Shown: positions 1 to 6,729 of the stretch, piece by piece
Layout: each line of letters starts with the position of its first letter
Position numbering within the stretch: position 1 is the first letter of the stretch
NCBI GenBank assembly: GCA_002279765.1
Contig: NCCR01000196.1
Coordinates: 1 to 7,873 of the forward strand
DNA: 7,873 bases
Source: Verrucomicrobia bacterium 12-59-8
GTDB lineage: Bacteria; Verrucomicrobiota; Verrucomicrobiae; Verrucomicrobiales; Verrucomicrobiaceae
Reading direction: 5' to 3'
Position numbers and translations under genes: made by a program
Notes under the pieces: generated by a model
Told to the model about the DNA's origin: nothing
The model's input: only the letters and a program-made list of their open reading frames with translations
Databases searched by the model: none

Positions 1-825
1 CGTCTCCCTCAGCCAAGCAATCATCTGCGTCTGATAGTCCGAGCCAAGTTTCTCCCAGCCGCCCATGCCATGGATGCCGCCTGGGACAGTGATGGTCTCA
101 CAGCTGTTGCCCGCCGCCTTCATCTTCGCCTCAAAGTTCACGCTCTGCGAAAGCGGCACCGTTTCATCCTTGTCCCCGTGGATTTGCAAAAACGGCGGCA
201 GTCCGCTCTGGATTTGGTTGATGGGCGAAATCTCCGCCAGCTTTTGCAACGCTGCGTCATTGAGCTCTTCCGTGCCGATGAGTCCGCCGAGACCGCCCAA
301 CGCTTTGCGCCGCTCCACCTGCACCACCAGATCTTGCGGCGGATAAAACGGCACCACGGCGGCCACACGTGTGTCTCCTTTGCCCGTGACACCGGCCCAT
401 GAAACGAGATGACCTCCTGCGGATTCGCCAATGATAGCGATGCGGTTCACATCCACCTTGTACTCCGCTGCATGCGCCTTCACCCACTTGATCGCGCTTG
501 CCACATCATCCGCACACGCCGGCCACGCATGCTGCGGCGCGAGTCGGTAGTTGATCGTAAACCACGTGAAGCCCGCTTTCGAAAGCGGCTCAAACAGCGG
601 CTTGATGAACGAATGCTTGTCCCCCTTCGTGAAGCCCCCGCCATGCACCAGGATGCAAGTGATAAACGGCCCCTCTCCCTCCGGCGCAAACGCATCCAGC
701 GTGAGCGATAGATCCCCCGTCTTGGCGAATTCAATGTCCTGCTTCAATCCCGGCATGGTGAAAGGCTTCTCAGCCGCATGGACAGCAGTGGTCAGGAGCA
801 GAGCGAACAGCAAAGTGAATTTCAT
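1..825 (-). CDS. Secreted alpha/beta hydrolase (esterase/lipase type), 3' end outside window
   Basis: I read 275 codons without a stop from the ATG at 823-825 to the window edge, so the C-terminus is missing. Residues 1-17 (MKFTLLFALLLTTAVHA) are a typical Sec signal peptide, so the enzyme is probably periplasmic or secreted. The fold markers are in order: oxyanion-hole motif HGGG at 61-64, nucleophile elbow GESAG at 133-137 (Ser135), HGDKDETVP at about 216-224 with the likely catalytic Asp220, and GGIHGM at 249-254 with the likely catalytic His252. The HGGG plus GxSAGG pattern is that of the fold-3/carboxylesterase-like hydrolases, including bacterial feruloyl or acetyl esterases of polysaccharide breakdown. 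The family therefore suggests ester hydrolysis, but the substrate cannot be read from the sequence. Nearly all of the catalytic domain is present, so only a short tail should be missing. It is transcribed divergently from the NADH dehydrogenase gene and shows no functional link with it. No Shine-Dalgarno motif precedes the start, which was chosen because the signal peptide begins there. Confidence 0.88.
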   Translation of the reverse strand, partial: MKFTLLFALLLTTAVHAAEKPFTMPGLKQDIEFAKTGDLSLTLDAFAPEGEGPFITCILVHGGGFTKGDKHSFIKPLFEPLSKAGFTWFTINYRLAPQHAWPACADDVASAIKWVKAHAAEYKVDVNRIAIIGESAGGHLVSWAGVTGKGDTRVAAVVPFYPPQDLVVQVERRKALGGLGGLIGTEELNDAALQKLAEISPINQIQSGLPPFLQIHGDKDETVPLSQSVNFEAKMKAAGNSCETITVPGGIHGMGGWEKLGSDYQTQMIAWLRET

Positions 826-936
826 GGACGTAACTAACGGCGCTGTCGGCACTGATTATCGTCCATTCATCCATCTTCCCGATGAATGACCTGCTCGCAG
901 AGTTTGCTGTTACCCTGCCACGTGCTCTAGTGAGCC
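826..936. promoter_or_regulatory. Divergent intergenic region with 8-bp inverted repeat
   Basis: These 111 bp separate the divergent hydrolase and NDH-2 starts and must hold promoters for both unless they are read from further away. A perfect inverted repeat, CATTCATC at 864-871 and GATGAATG at 881-888, has a 9-bp spacer and operator-like geometry. On the minus strand a GATAAT hexamer (855-860 on the plus strand) could be a -10 box for the hydrolase. The hexamer 17 bp upstream of it is a poor -35 match, so a canonical promoter is not demonstrated. The dyad would then cover the spacer and -35 area. No convincing sigma70 promoter is visible for the plus-strand gene. Confidence 0.25.
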
Positions 937-2175
937 ATGAAACAGCAGCGTGTCGTGATTCTCGGAGGTGGGTTTGCCGGTCTGGCTTGTGCGAAGGGAT
1001 TCCCCGAAGATCGCTTCGCCGTCACACTCGTGGATCGCTGGAATCATCATCTCTTCCAGCCGCTCCTCTATCAGGTGGCCACGGGCGGCCTCGCCATGAC
1101 CGACATCGCGCAGCCCTTGCGCGCGATCCTCTCCGACTACAAAAATGTGACGACGCTGATGGATGAAGTGAGCCGCATTGACCTCGATGCCAAGCAGGTT
1201 CACCTCAAGGACCACGTGCTCGAATACGACTACCTCGTCATCGCCCTCGGCGCCAAGACCGGATACTTCGGCCATGACGAATGGGCCGCGCACACCCTGG
1301 GCCTGAAAAGCCTGGATGATGCCATGAAGATCCGCAAACAAGTGCTGCTTGCCTTTGAACAGGCAGAGTGCTCCAATGAACCGCAGGCAACCGCACGTTT
1401 GCTGACCATGGTCATCGTTGGCGGTGGTCCCACCGGAGTGGAGATGGCAGGCTCACTCGCCGAACTCGCGCAGCAGGTGCTGAAAGAGGACTTCCGCCGC
1501 ATTGACCCGAGCTTGACGAAAATTCACCTCATCGAAGCCGGCCCCAAGCTGCTGGCCACTTTCCCCGGCGGACTCCCAGACTACGCCTGCAAGCATCTCG
1601 AGCACCTCGGTGTGGAAGTACATCTAAATTCACCCGTCAAAGAAGTCGGCGCAGGCTATGTCATCACCGGCGATCAGCGCATCGAATCAGACACCATCAT
1701 CTGGGCCGCTGGCGTCGAGGCCAGCGGGCTGACACGTACGCTGGCAGGCGTGCCGTTGGATCGCGCAGGTCGCATCCAGGTCCAGCCAGATCTGAGCCTC
1801 CCCGGTCATCCCGAGGTTTTTGCCGCAGGTGATCTGGTGGCACTCACAGATACGAATGGCGTTCGCGTCCCCGGCGTTAGCCCCGCAGCCATCCAGATGG
1901 GCCACTTCATCTCCAAGACCATCCTCAATGAAGGCATGTCCGTCCCGCGCTCAGCCTTCACCTATCTCGACAAAGGCAGCATGGCCACCATCGGCCGCAG
2001 TGCCGCCGTCGTCAGCTTTGCTGGAATGCACCTCCGTGGCATGCTCGCATGGCTGATGTGGCTCTTCGTCCACCTCCTCTTCCTCATGGGCATGCGCAAC
2101 CGCGCCATCGTCTTCCTCCATTGGGTCTGGTCCTACATCACCTGGCAGCGCGGAGCGCGGATCATTCAGCCTTGA
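937..2175 (+). CDS. ndh: Type II NADH:quinone oxidoreductase (NDH-2)
   Basis: This complete 412-residue flavoprotein transfers electrons from NADH to membrane quinone without pumping protons. The N-terminal Rossmann motif GGGFAG (residues 10-15) binds FAD. A second dinucleotide fold, VGGGPTGVEMAG at 161-172, binds NADH and contains Glu169, the acidic residue usual in NDH-2. EVFAAGDL at 293-300 is the second FAD-contacting motif. PAAIQMG (316-322) is a variant of the quinone-site AQxAxQ region, and DKGSMATIGR (345-354) is a family signature. The C-terminus (about 369-402) is rich in Trp, Leu and Phe and matches the membrane-anchoring segment of bacterial NDH-2, so the enzyme should sit peripherally on the inner membrane. 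Length is close to the roughly 400-435 residues usual for the family. The ATG lies directly before the first beta strand, so the start is well constrained, although no Shine-Dalgarno sequence precedes it. It is monocistronic in this window and convergent with the pilus operon. Other two-Rossmann-fold oxidoreductases are less likely given the C-terminal anchor. Confidence 0.95.
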   Translation: MKQQRVVILGGGFAGLACAKGFPEDRFAVTLVDRWNHHLFQPLLYQVATGGLAMTDIAQPLRAILSDYKNVTTLMDEVSRIDLDAKQVHLKDHVLEYDYLVIALGAKTGYFGHDEWAAHTLGLKSLDDAMKIRKQVLLAFEQAECSNEPQATARLLTMVIVGGGPTGVEMAGSLAELAQQVLKEDFRRIDPSLTKIHLIEAGPKLLATFPGGLPDYACKHLEHLGVEVHLNSPVKEVGAGYVITGDQRIESDTIIWAAGVEASGLTRTLAGVPLDRAGRIQVQPDLSLPGHPEVFAAGDLVALTDTNGVRVPGVSPAAIQMGHFISKTILNEGMSVPRSAFTYLDKGSMATIGRSAAVVSFAGMHLRGMLAWLMWLFVHLLFLMGMRNRAIVFLHWVWSYITWQRGARIIQP

Positions 2176-2218
2176 TCATCGCATCACTGGGTGAGTCCTC
2201 CTGCGGGTTTTGGAATTA

Positions 2219-2263
2219 GCCAGCTGCAAGCACAGCGGCTTTTGAAAAGTCCGCTATGCTGGC
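2219..2263 (-). terminator. Hairpin between convergent genes, likely terminator of the pilus operon
   Basis: Arms at 2229-2238 and 2251-2260 are complementary over 10 positions around an inner CTTTTGAAAAG that extends the stem. GCCAGC (2219-2224) and GCTGGC (2258-2263) offer an outer or alternative pairing. In the minus-strand RNA the one non-Watson-Crick position is a G-U wobble, giving an unbroken 10-bp stem; in the plus-strand RNA it is an A-C mismatch. The hairpin should therefore work better for the pilus operon than for NDH-2. Neither side carries a U-run, so it is not a textbook intrinsic terminator. The rest of the 2176-2287 gap holds nothing I can name. Confidence 0.4.
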
Positions 2264-2287
2264 GCTGACCGTGATGTCCGCGTGCCG

Positions 2288-3514
2288 CTATTTCTTCTTC
2301 AAGATGACGTCGCCGAGGCTGAACATGGGGCCATAGATGGCGTAGATGAGGAAGCCGACCATGACACCGAGGATGAGCATGGTGAGGGGCTCGATCATCT
2401 TGTCCAGTGTTGCGGCGAGGTTGTCCAGATCCTCTTCATAGTCGTCGGCAATTTCGGAGAGCATTTCCGTGCCGGAACCGGTTTCAGAGGCGAGTTCGAT
2501 GAGGCCGCACAGGTTGCGGGCATCGGGCCCCAGCCAGTGAGATTCCATGAGGAAGGCTTCATGCAGGGTTCGTCCGACGGCGATGTGTTCGCGCAGGCGG
2601 ATGAACAGTTCCTTGTAATGATAATGCCAGCTGGCCTGGGCGGTAATGTCGAGCGCACTGCTGAGGCGGACATTTGATTCCGTGAGCATGGCCAGGGTGC
2701 GGAAGCCGGTGGCTGCGGCAGATTTACGCACGAGCACACCGACGACGGGGATCTTGAGAAACAGATCCTGCATGGGACGCAATGCGCTAATTTTGCCCCA
2801 GTTCGAGAAAAAGATGTACAGGCCGATAAAGGGGAGGATGGCCATGTAGGGCCGGTGAAGAAAAAGATCTGAGAGAGCGATGAGCACCTTGGTGCCCATG
2901 GGAAGCTCGGTCTTGAAGGAGGAGAACAGCTTCGCCATGGCGGGAACGAGCGTGAAACTCATGACGATGACCACACCGACGCCGAGGACGATAACCACGG
3001 CAGGGTAGATGAGGCCACCTTGGAGTTTTTTGATGACCTTGGAGGATTTTTTCTGCGAGACGGCGATGCGTTTGCAGACTTTGGCGAGTTGGCCGGCTTC
3101 TTCACCCGCGAGGATGAGAGAGAGCATGTCAGCAGGGAAGAGCTTGGGGAACTTGGTGATGGCATCGCTGAATTTGTCACCGACTGAGATGGCATGTACG
3201 ACCTCGGCGATCATGCCCTTAAACGTGGCGGATTTGACGCGGTTGGTCTGCAGCAGGAGTGATTTGGTGAGCGAGATGTTGCGCTCGAGGCAGCGGCCGA
3301 GTCCGGAGAAAAAAGCCGCGCTGTCATCCGTATTCGCTGCCGGGCTGGTCAGACGGTGCAGTTTTTCATCAATGCCCGTGATGGTCTGAATGGTGGTGCT
3401 CTCGTTCTGCGCGACACCCGCGCCGATGAGGGCCTTCTCATCGGTGTCCGTGTCCACGAGGGCTTCGGAGGATTTGCCGGAGTGAACGTTGGTGATTTTA
3501 ACTTTTTTAAGCAT
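2288..3514 (-). CDS. pilC: Type IV pilus/type II secretion platform protein, PilC/GspF family
   Basis: This 408-residue polytopic inner-membrane protein belongs to the platform family that couples the cytoplasmic assembly ATPase to pilin polymerisation. Two repeated cytoplasmic GspF domains are visible. The first is at about 68-191, with AGEEAGQLAKV at 136-146 (family form GEESG.L), ending in a membrane segment beginning LIYPAVVIVLG. The second is at about 268-395, with LASETGSGTEML at 341-352. It ends with the diagnostic MIEPLTMLILGVMVGFLIYAI (IEP at 374-376). A further membrane segment lies at about 222-236. The first 60 residues form the usual variable N-terminal region. It is last in the operon, 42 bp after the 182-residue prepilin gene, and is followed by the hairpin at 2219-2263. 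No Shine-Dalgarno motif precedes the ATG; the leader is pyrimidine-rich. PilC of pili and GspF of type II secretion cannot be separated on sequence alone. Its place beside PilO/PilP-like genes favours pilC, but canonical loci put pilC next to pilB and pilD, which are absent here. Confidence 0.94.
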   Translation of the reverse strand: MLKKVKITNVHSGKSSEALVDTDTDEKALIGAGVAQNESTTIQTITGIDEKLHRLTSPAANTDDSAAFFSGLGRCLERNISLTKSLLLQTNRVKSATFKGMIAEVVHAISVGDKFSDAITKFPKLFPADMLSLILAGEEAGQLAKVCKRIAVSQKKSSKVIKKLQGGLIYPAVVIVLGVGVVIVMSFTLVPAMAKLFSSFKTELPMGTKVLIALSDLFLHRPYMAILPFIGLYIFFSNWGKISALRPMQDLFLKIPVVGVLVRKSAAATGFRTLAMLTESNVRLSSALDITAQASWHYHYKELFIRLREHIAVGRTLHEAFLMESHWLGPDARNLCGLIELASETGSGTEMLSEIADDYEEDLDNLAATLDKMIEPLTMLILGVMVGFLIYAIYGPMFSLGDVILKKK

Positions 3515-3541
3515 GGGGCGGAAGACTGAGGGAGTTCAACT

Positions 3542-3562
3542 GGGGAGTCCCCTGAATCAGGG
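3542..3562 (-). repeat. Two overlapping short palindromes before pilC
   Basis: GGGGAGTCCCC (3542-3552) and CCCTGAATCAGGG (3550-3562) are both perfect palindromes around one central base, and they share a C-tract. The second contains the stop codon of the upstream prepilin gene (3557-3559). In RNA they would give 4-5 bp stems with three-base loops that exclude one another. They sit in the only sizeable gap (42 bp) between genes of the operon, where they could affect the start of pilC. Chance occurrence is possible for elements this short. Confidence 0.3.
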
Positions 3563-4105
3563 TGGTGTGGAGCGGAGCTCTGTGATGAGACGTGGACGGT
3601 AGGCTGTGAGAGTAAAAGAGGCACCTGCACTCTTCGTGGCAGGATTCTGCGAGTTGTTGATGATGGCGGTGCAGAGCATCGTCTCCATGACGACTCCGTT
3701 GACGGTGGTGAGACCGCTTTCAACCATCTGCGGATTGCTGAAAATGGCCTGCTGAAGAACGGCGTTTTGCGTCAAAGATGGCATGAGTGCGGTGATCTGC
3801 ACCGTGGACAGGCCTAGCTGCCAGAGCCGCACCGTGTTTTCCTGATAATTGCGGGTGACGCTGACACGGTTGGCCAGCTCCTCCTGCAGCATGAGCGTGG
3901 AGGAGAGGCTGACCATCGCGGTCATGCCGATGGAAATGATGGAGGCGGCGGCGAGGACTTCGATCAGCGTGTAACCATGCGTCCGGCGGGCACTTGACGG
4001 TAGCTTACAGTGGCTGACTGTCGATGAGGATGGTTTGCCAAACCATCGTAAACAATGGTCAGCAATGGTCAACAACGGTGAACTCTGCTTCCGTGTGATC
4101 TTCAT
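3557..4105 (-). CDS. Prepilin-like minor (pseudo)pilin, PilV/GspI-like, with long leader
   Basis: The 182-residue product carries a prepilin peptidase site: RTHG at 41-44, then YTLIEVLAAASIISIGM, with cleavage expected after Gly44 and Glu49 at the +5 position used in pilin assembly. Residues about 46-68 form the hydrophobic helix that anchors the subunit and later packs in the fibre core. The mature protein is about 138 residues, a size typical of PilV or GspI minor subunits; the globular part has no motif I recognise. The start ATG overlaps the upstream stop in ATGA (4102-4105), which supports this start and implies translational coupling. No other ATG or GTG is in frame before the cleavage site; only TTG codons at residues 11-12 are alternatives. 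The 43-residue leader is therefore far longer than the usual 6-25, and much of it is encoded by a 10-bp tandem repeat and a palindrome. A minor-pilin role is inferred from size, context and the N-terminus. Confidence 0.86.
   Translation of the reverse strand: MKITRKQSSPLLTIADHCLRWFGKPSSSTVSHCKLPSSARRTHGYTLIEVLAAASIISIGMTAMVSLSSTLMLQEELANRVSVTRNYQENTVRLWQLGLSTVQITALMPSLTQNAVLQQAIFSNPQMVESGLTTVNGVVMETMLCTAIINNSQNPATKSAGASFTLTAYRPRLITELRSTPP
4029..4047. repeat. Perfect 19-bp palindrome within the prepilin leader
   Basis: The arms GATGGTTTG (4029-4037) and CAAACCATC (4039-4047) are perfectly complementary around a single C. The element overlaps the last unit of the adjacent 10-bp tandem repeat. 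It lies in the coding region for leader residues about 20-26, just after the translationally coupled start of the prepilin gene. In RNA it would form an 8-bp stem with a three-base loop. Its role is unknown; it may be a protein-binding site, an mRNA hairpin tuning prepilin synthesis, or a remnant of an inserted repetitive sequence. Confidence 0.6.
4043..4082. repeat. Degenerate 10-bp tandem repeat, four units
   Basis: Four consecutive 10-bp units are visible on the plus strand: CCATCGTAAA, CAATGGTCAG, CAATGGTCAA and CAACGGTGAA. The two central units differ at one position and the outer units are more diverged. The array codes for residues about 8-21 of the prepilin leader. Because 10 is not a multiple of 3, each unit is read in a different frame, so the array is not a peptide repeat, and gain or loss of a unit would shift the reading frame. 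Confidence 0.6.
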
Positions 4106-5736
4106 GGCGGCGCGACTGGCAGGAAGTAGGATTCAAGCCAGGCATCACGTGGCAGGAATGTGGCAAAAGCTGGGCCGCTGTTGGTTGCGGCGGGTACGGC
4201 AGGATCGCTGTCGCTGGTAAAGAGCAGGCGGCTGTGGTTCGTGCCACCGGCGGCGCGGCGTTTGACCGTCCAGTTGGTCATCACCCCGCCGATCCAGCGT
4301 ACGTTTTGTGTCAAATTGGAGGGCATGTTGAAAAAGAGGGCCGTGTATTCGTTCACCAGCACACTGCGCCAACGAAATTCGGTTCCACTGATTGGATTGT
4401 TGACCCAGAAGAGTCCGATTGTAGGCGGCGTATTATTGATGGACATTGTATTTTTAAAGGCCAGCACATGACGCCGATTGTTTTCGCGTTCGAAACGAAT
4501 ATCTTTCACCATGCTTCCGCCGCTATAACTAATAGTGATGATGACGGGCTTGAGGGACGCGGCGTTGTTAAAAGCAGTGGCATTACTCTGGCCGACGAAG
4601 ATGATCTGATCCACCCCCCCCGCAGTGATCCGCATGTTTTTAAGATACTGGCTGTCGAGCTTGATGAAGAGCACCTTCCACTTATCAATGCTGTAATTTC
4701 TCCAGTCCGTGGGTGGGTAGGTAGGCGTCGTTTGTTCGGCGATCCAGTACGCTTCTGTGGCGGAATTAAAAACGCCTGGCGAGTCTATGGTGACGGTGGG
4801 GGTGCGACCTGCAGCAGCTTCGCGATCCTGGAAGTGCCATAGCGAGTTGTCAGGGTTGTTGTCATTATGCACGACATTGAGGTAGCCGAGATAGCTGCTG
4901 GTTCCCGTGCTGTCGATGGGGCCGGTGGTGCTCGGAACAACGGGCATATTGGATGGCGGCATCGCCTTGCCATTCAGGTCGGTGCCGTAAATGGGGTAGG
5001 AGAGGGAAGGCGGCTCCACCGCCGATTGCGATTGAATATAAAGTGACTTGGTGAGAAACGGCAGATGTAGAGGACTGGGGGTGCTGTCAACGAACAAGGA
5101 AGCGGGATCATGGAGAACGGTGCGACCTTGTACGGTCCAGTTCGCATTATGACCGTCGCTGCCGGAACCAGCGTTGGCGTAAACGTCGAGCTGCGTGGCG
5201 ACTCCATATGGCTTGCGATAGATGCAGAAGACATCACCATTGAGAACGGGCGGCATGGTTTTGAGAAACTGCCAGGCGTTAAAATCGTCGATATTGCCGG
5301 CGACGGCGGCAGAGGGACGCGTGAGTTGTTCTACGTTGAGGTAGGTGGCTCCGGGGCGGAGTCCCGTATGATTGAACGGGAAGACGGTGCTCATGCCACC
5401 TGCCGTGCTGGTGGAGGTGTACACGTTGAGATTGTTCCAGCCGCTGCGGGTGTTGAACCCACCAATGTCACTGCCGAGGGTCGTGTTTTGACTGACCGCC
5501 ATCGTGTTGTCGGGATCAAACGCCTTGCTGGTCATGCACTGCCAGGCCAGCAGGCGCGAGCTTTCGAGCCCGATGTGGCGTTTGCACACGTCTTCCAGAT
5601 AACTGACCTGCGAGGCGCGGGTGCTCATGAGCGTGACCCAGGATGTGACGAAGATGCCGCTGACAATCATGAGCATGAGCGCCGCCGCCATGAGGGCGCC
5701 GCAGGTGCTGCGATGATGATGTCGAAATATGCGCAT
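4102..5736 (-). CDS. Large PilX/GspK-like pilus-tip candidate
   Basis: The 544-residue product has a short basic N-terminus (MRIFRHHHRS), then one hydrophobic helix at about 13-37, then a long extracytoplasmic domain. The layout and the start of the helix (TCGALMAAALMLMIVSG) resemble PilX or GspK, and Gly13 could be a prepilin cleavage site. There is no Glu at the corresponding +5 position; GspK also lacks it and caps the pseudopilus. Residues about 355-500 look like successive beta strands with Gly turns, suggesting a beta-solenoid or beta-sandwich, but I recognise no named domain. Cys51, Cys67 and Cys171 could form disulfides. GspK is usually about 300-350 residues, so this protein is unusually large. 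It starts 9 bp after the 327-residue prepilin gene and overlaps the 182-residue prepilin by 4 bp. That matches the co-encoding of minor pilins with PilX or GspK. A G8 run lies at codons 372-375. The assignment rests on N-terminal architecture and context, not on a catalytic motif. Confidence 0.75.
   Translation of the reverse strand: MRIFRHHHRSTCGALMAAALMLMIVSGIFVTSWVTLMSTRASQVSYLEDVCKRHIGLESSRLLAWQCMTSKAFDPDNTMAVSQNTTLGSDIGGFNTRSGWNNLNVYTSTSTAGGMSTVFPFNHTGLRPGATYLNVEQLTRPSAAVAGNIDDFNAWQFLKTMPPVLNGDVFCIYRKPYGVATQLDVYANAGSGSDGHNANWTVQGRTVLHDPASLFVDSTPSPLHLPFLTKSLYIQSQSAVEPPSLSYPIYGTDLNGKAMPPSNMPVVPSTTGPIDSTGTSSYLGYLNVVHNDNNPDNSLWHFQDREAAAGRTPTVTIDSPGVFNSATEAYWIAEQTTPTYPPTDWRNYSIDKWKVLFIKLDSQYLKNMRITAGGVDQIIFVGQSNATAFNNAASLKPVIITISYSGGSMVKDIRFERENNRRHVLAFKNTMSINNTPPTIGLFWVNNPISGTEFRWRSVLVNEYTALFFNMPSNLTQNVRWIGGVMTNWTVKRRAAGGTNHSRLLFTSDSDPAVPAATNSGPAFATFLPRDAWLESYFLPVAPP
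4614..4621. repeat. Eight-base G homopolymer in coding strand
   Basis: Eight consecutive C on the plus strand (G on the coding strand) span the codons GCG GGG GGG GTG, encoding Ala372-Val375 of the 544-residue pilus protein. This is the longest G/C homopolymer I noticed in the window. G tracts of about this length are substrates for slipped-strand mispairing in several surface-structure genes of other bacteria. A one-base change would leave the first 370 or so residues intact and shift the remaining third out of frame. Confidence 0.65.
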
Positions 5737-5745
5737 GATTCGGGT

Positions 5746-6729
5746 TCAAAGCGCCGGAAACATCGGCACGGTAAACATGAAGGCTGTGCGTCCGGCCATA
5801 TGGTTGTAGGCTTGGCGTGGGTCTGTGGAGGAAAAGGTATTGGCCACCGGCCCTAAGTGGCGGACGGCAGGGTCCGGCCACCAGATGAAGTAGAACGGAC
5901 GTTCATACGCACGTTTGAAGCGGTCGATGGTGGCGGGCGTCTCGCGCAGCGCGAGGCGCGAGGCGCGCTCAAAAGTGATGAACAGCGGAGTGAAACCGTC
6001 CGTGGACCACTGGGAGGCGCTGGTGGGATTCGGTACGGAGGGTGGAAAAAAAACATCGTAACCGCCCATGTAGGTCAGCGTGGACGGAGTCAGGGACGCG
6101 CTGGTCTCAGAGTAGCGTTTGACGGAGGCATAAATGCCATTCGGTTCACGGGCACCGGTGAAACGAATGAGGTCGATGTCGTAAATGGCATTGACCTTGA
6201 GATAACCGGCATACTTGCTGTAGCCGAGCACGAAGATGCTGGCGTTCAGCGGTATTGCCGTGCCGTCATTGAGAGGATTGCGGTAGTCACGATAGAGGGA
6301 GCTCGAGACGCCAGCGTGTGCGATGATGTGGGCGCGAAACTTCTGCGGGGTGTCTAGCTCGCCATCCTGGGTTGAATCATACGCGATCACGGCTGGCTTC
6401 CATGTATTCATGCCATCGCGGGGCAGGCAGTACACGGCGGTAGCGCTGAGGGTGTCTGTCAGAAACTGTTCGCGCAGTTCTTCCGCCAGCGACAAAGCGC
6501 CGTATTGGGGGGCCATGGCGGCGTTGACCGTGTCGCTGAGTAGTCCGTAAAAATTCTCAGCACGCGTGGAGCCAAGCGGCACGGCGACCATGGAGGAGAC
6601 GCTCGGCTGGCTGCGCACAATCGTACCGTAGGAAACGACAGCTCCTCCAAGGATCACGGCGGAAAGCGCGAGCACCAGCAGGAGTTCAACGGAGGTGAAC
6701 CCCCCTGGCTGATGTGCGCGACGGTTCAT
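5746..6729 (-). CDS. Prepilin-like protein, PilW/GspJ-like
   Basis: The 327-residue product begins with a canonical class III prepilin signal: a ten-residue basic leader MNRRAHQPGG, cleavage after Gly10, Phe11 at +1, Glu15 at +5, and the hydrophobic helix FTSVELLLVLALSAVILGG. The mature protein of about 317 residues is too large for most major pilins and fits PilW or GspJ-class minor subunits. The rest is mixed and rich in Tyr, Ser and Thr, without a motif I can name. Its ATG overlaps the stop of the PilP-like gene in ATGA (6726-6729), fixing the start and implying translational coupling. The 544-residue gene follows after 9 bp. The order large prepilin, then PilX/GspK-like, then small prepilin contains the same three classes as the pilV/W/X or gspI/J/K sets, which are thought to prime fibre assembly and form its tip. 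Homology beyond the N-terminal 35 residues is not evident by eye. Confidence 0.86.
   Translation of the reverse strand: MNRRAHQPGGFTSVELLLVLALSAVILGGAVVSYGTIVRSQPSVSSMVAVPLGSTRAENFYGLLSDTVNAAMAPQYGALSLAEELREQFLTDTLSATAVYCLPRDGMNTWKPAVIAYDSTQDGELDTPQKFRAHIIAHAGVSSSLYRDYRNPLNDGTAIPLNASIFVLGYSKYAGYLKVNAIYDIDLIRFTGAREPNGIYASVKRYSETSASLTPSTLTYMGGYDVFFPPSVPNPTSASQWSTDGFTPLFITFERASRLALRETPATIDRFKRAYERPFYFIWWPDPAVRHLGPVANTFSSTDPRQAYNHMAGRTAFMFTVPMFPAL

Noticed and set aside
70..402. Plus-strand open frames opposite the esterase
   Set aside because: The minus-strand frame carries a signal peptide and the complete Ser-Asp-His triad over 275 codons, so these are shadows.
900..936. A sigma70 promoter for ndh with TTGCTG as the -35 box
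   Set aside because: No acceptable -10 hexamer lies at 16-18 bp spacing, so I did not call it.
910..1341. A 143-codon minus-strand open frame antisense to ndh
   Set aside because: The sense frame encodes the diagnostic NDH-2 motifs; the antisense peptide has no recognisable family and no promoter.
4234..4842. A 202-codon plus-strand open frame
   Set aside because: It is antisense to the 544-residue gene, has no signal, motif or neighbour to support it, and overlaps other shadow frames.
5110..5856. A 248-codon plus-strand open frame opposite the 544-residue gene
   Set aside because: It is fully antisense to strong prepilin-type genes with precise ATGA junctions, has no recognisable domain and is rich in Gly, Arg, His and Ala, as expected of a GC-rich shadow frame.
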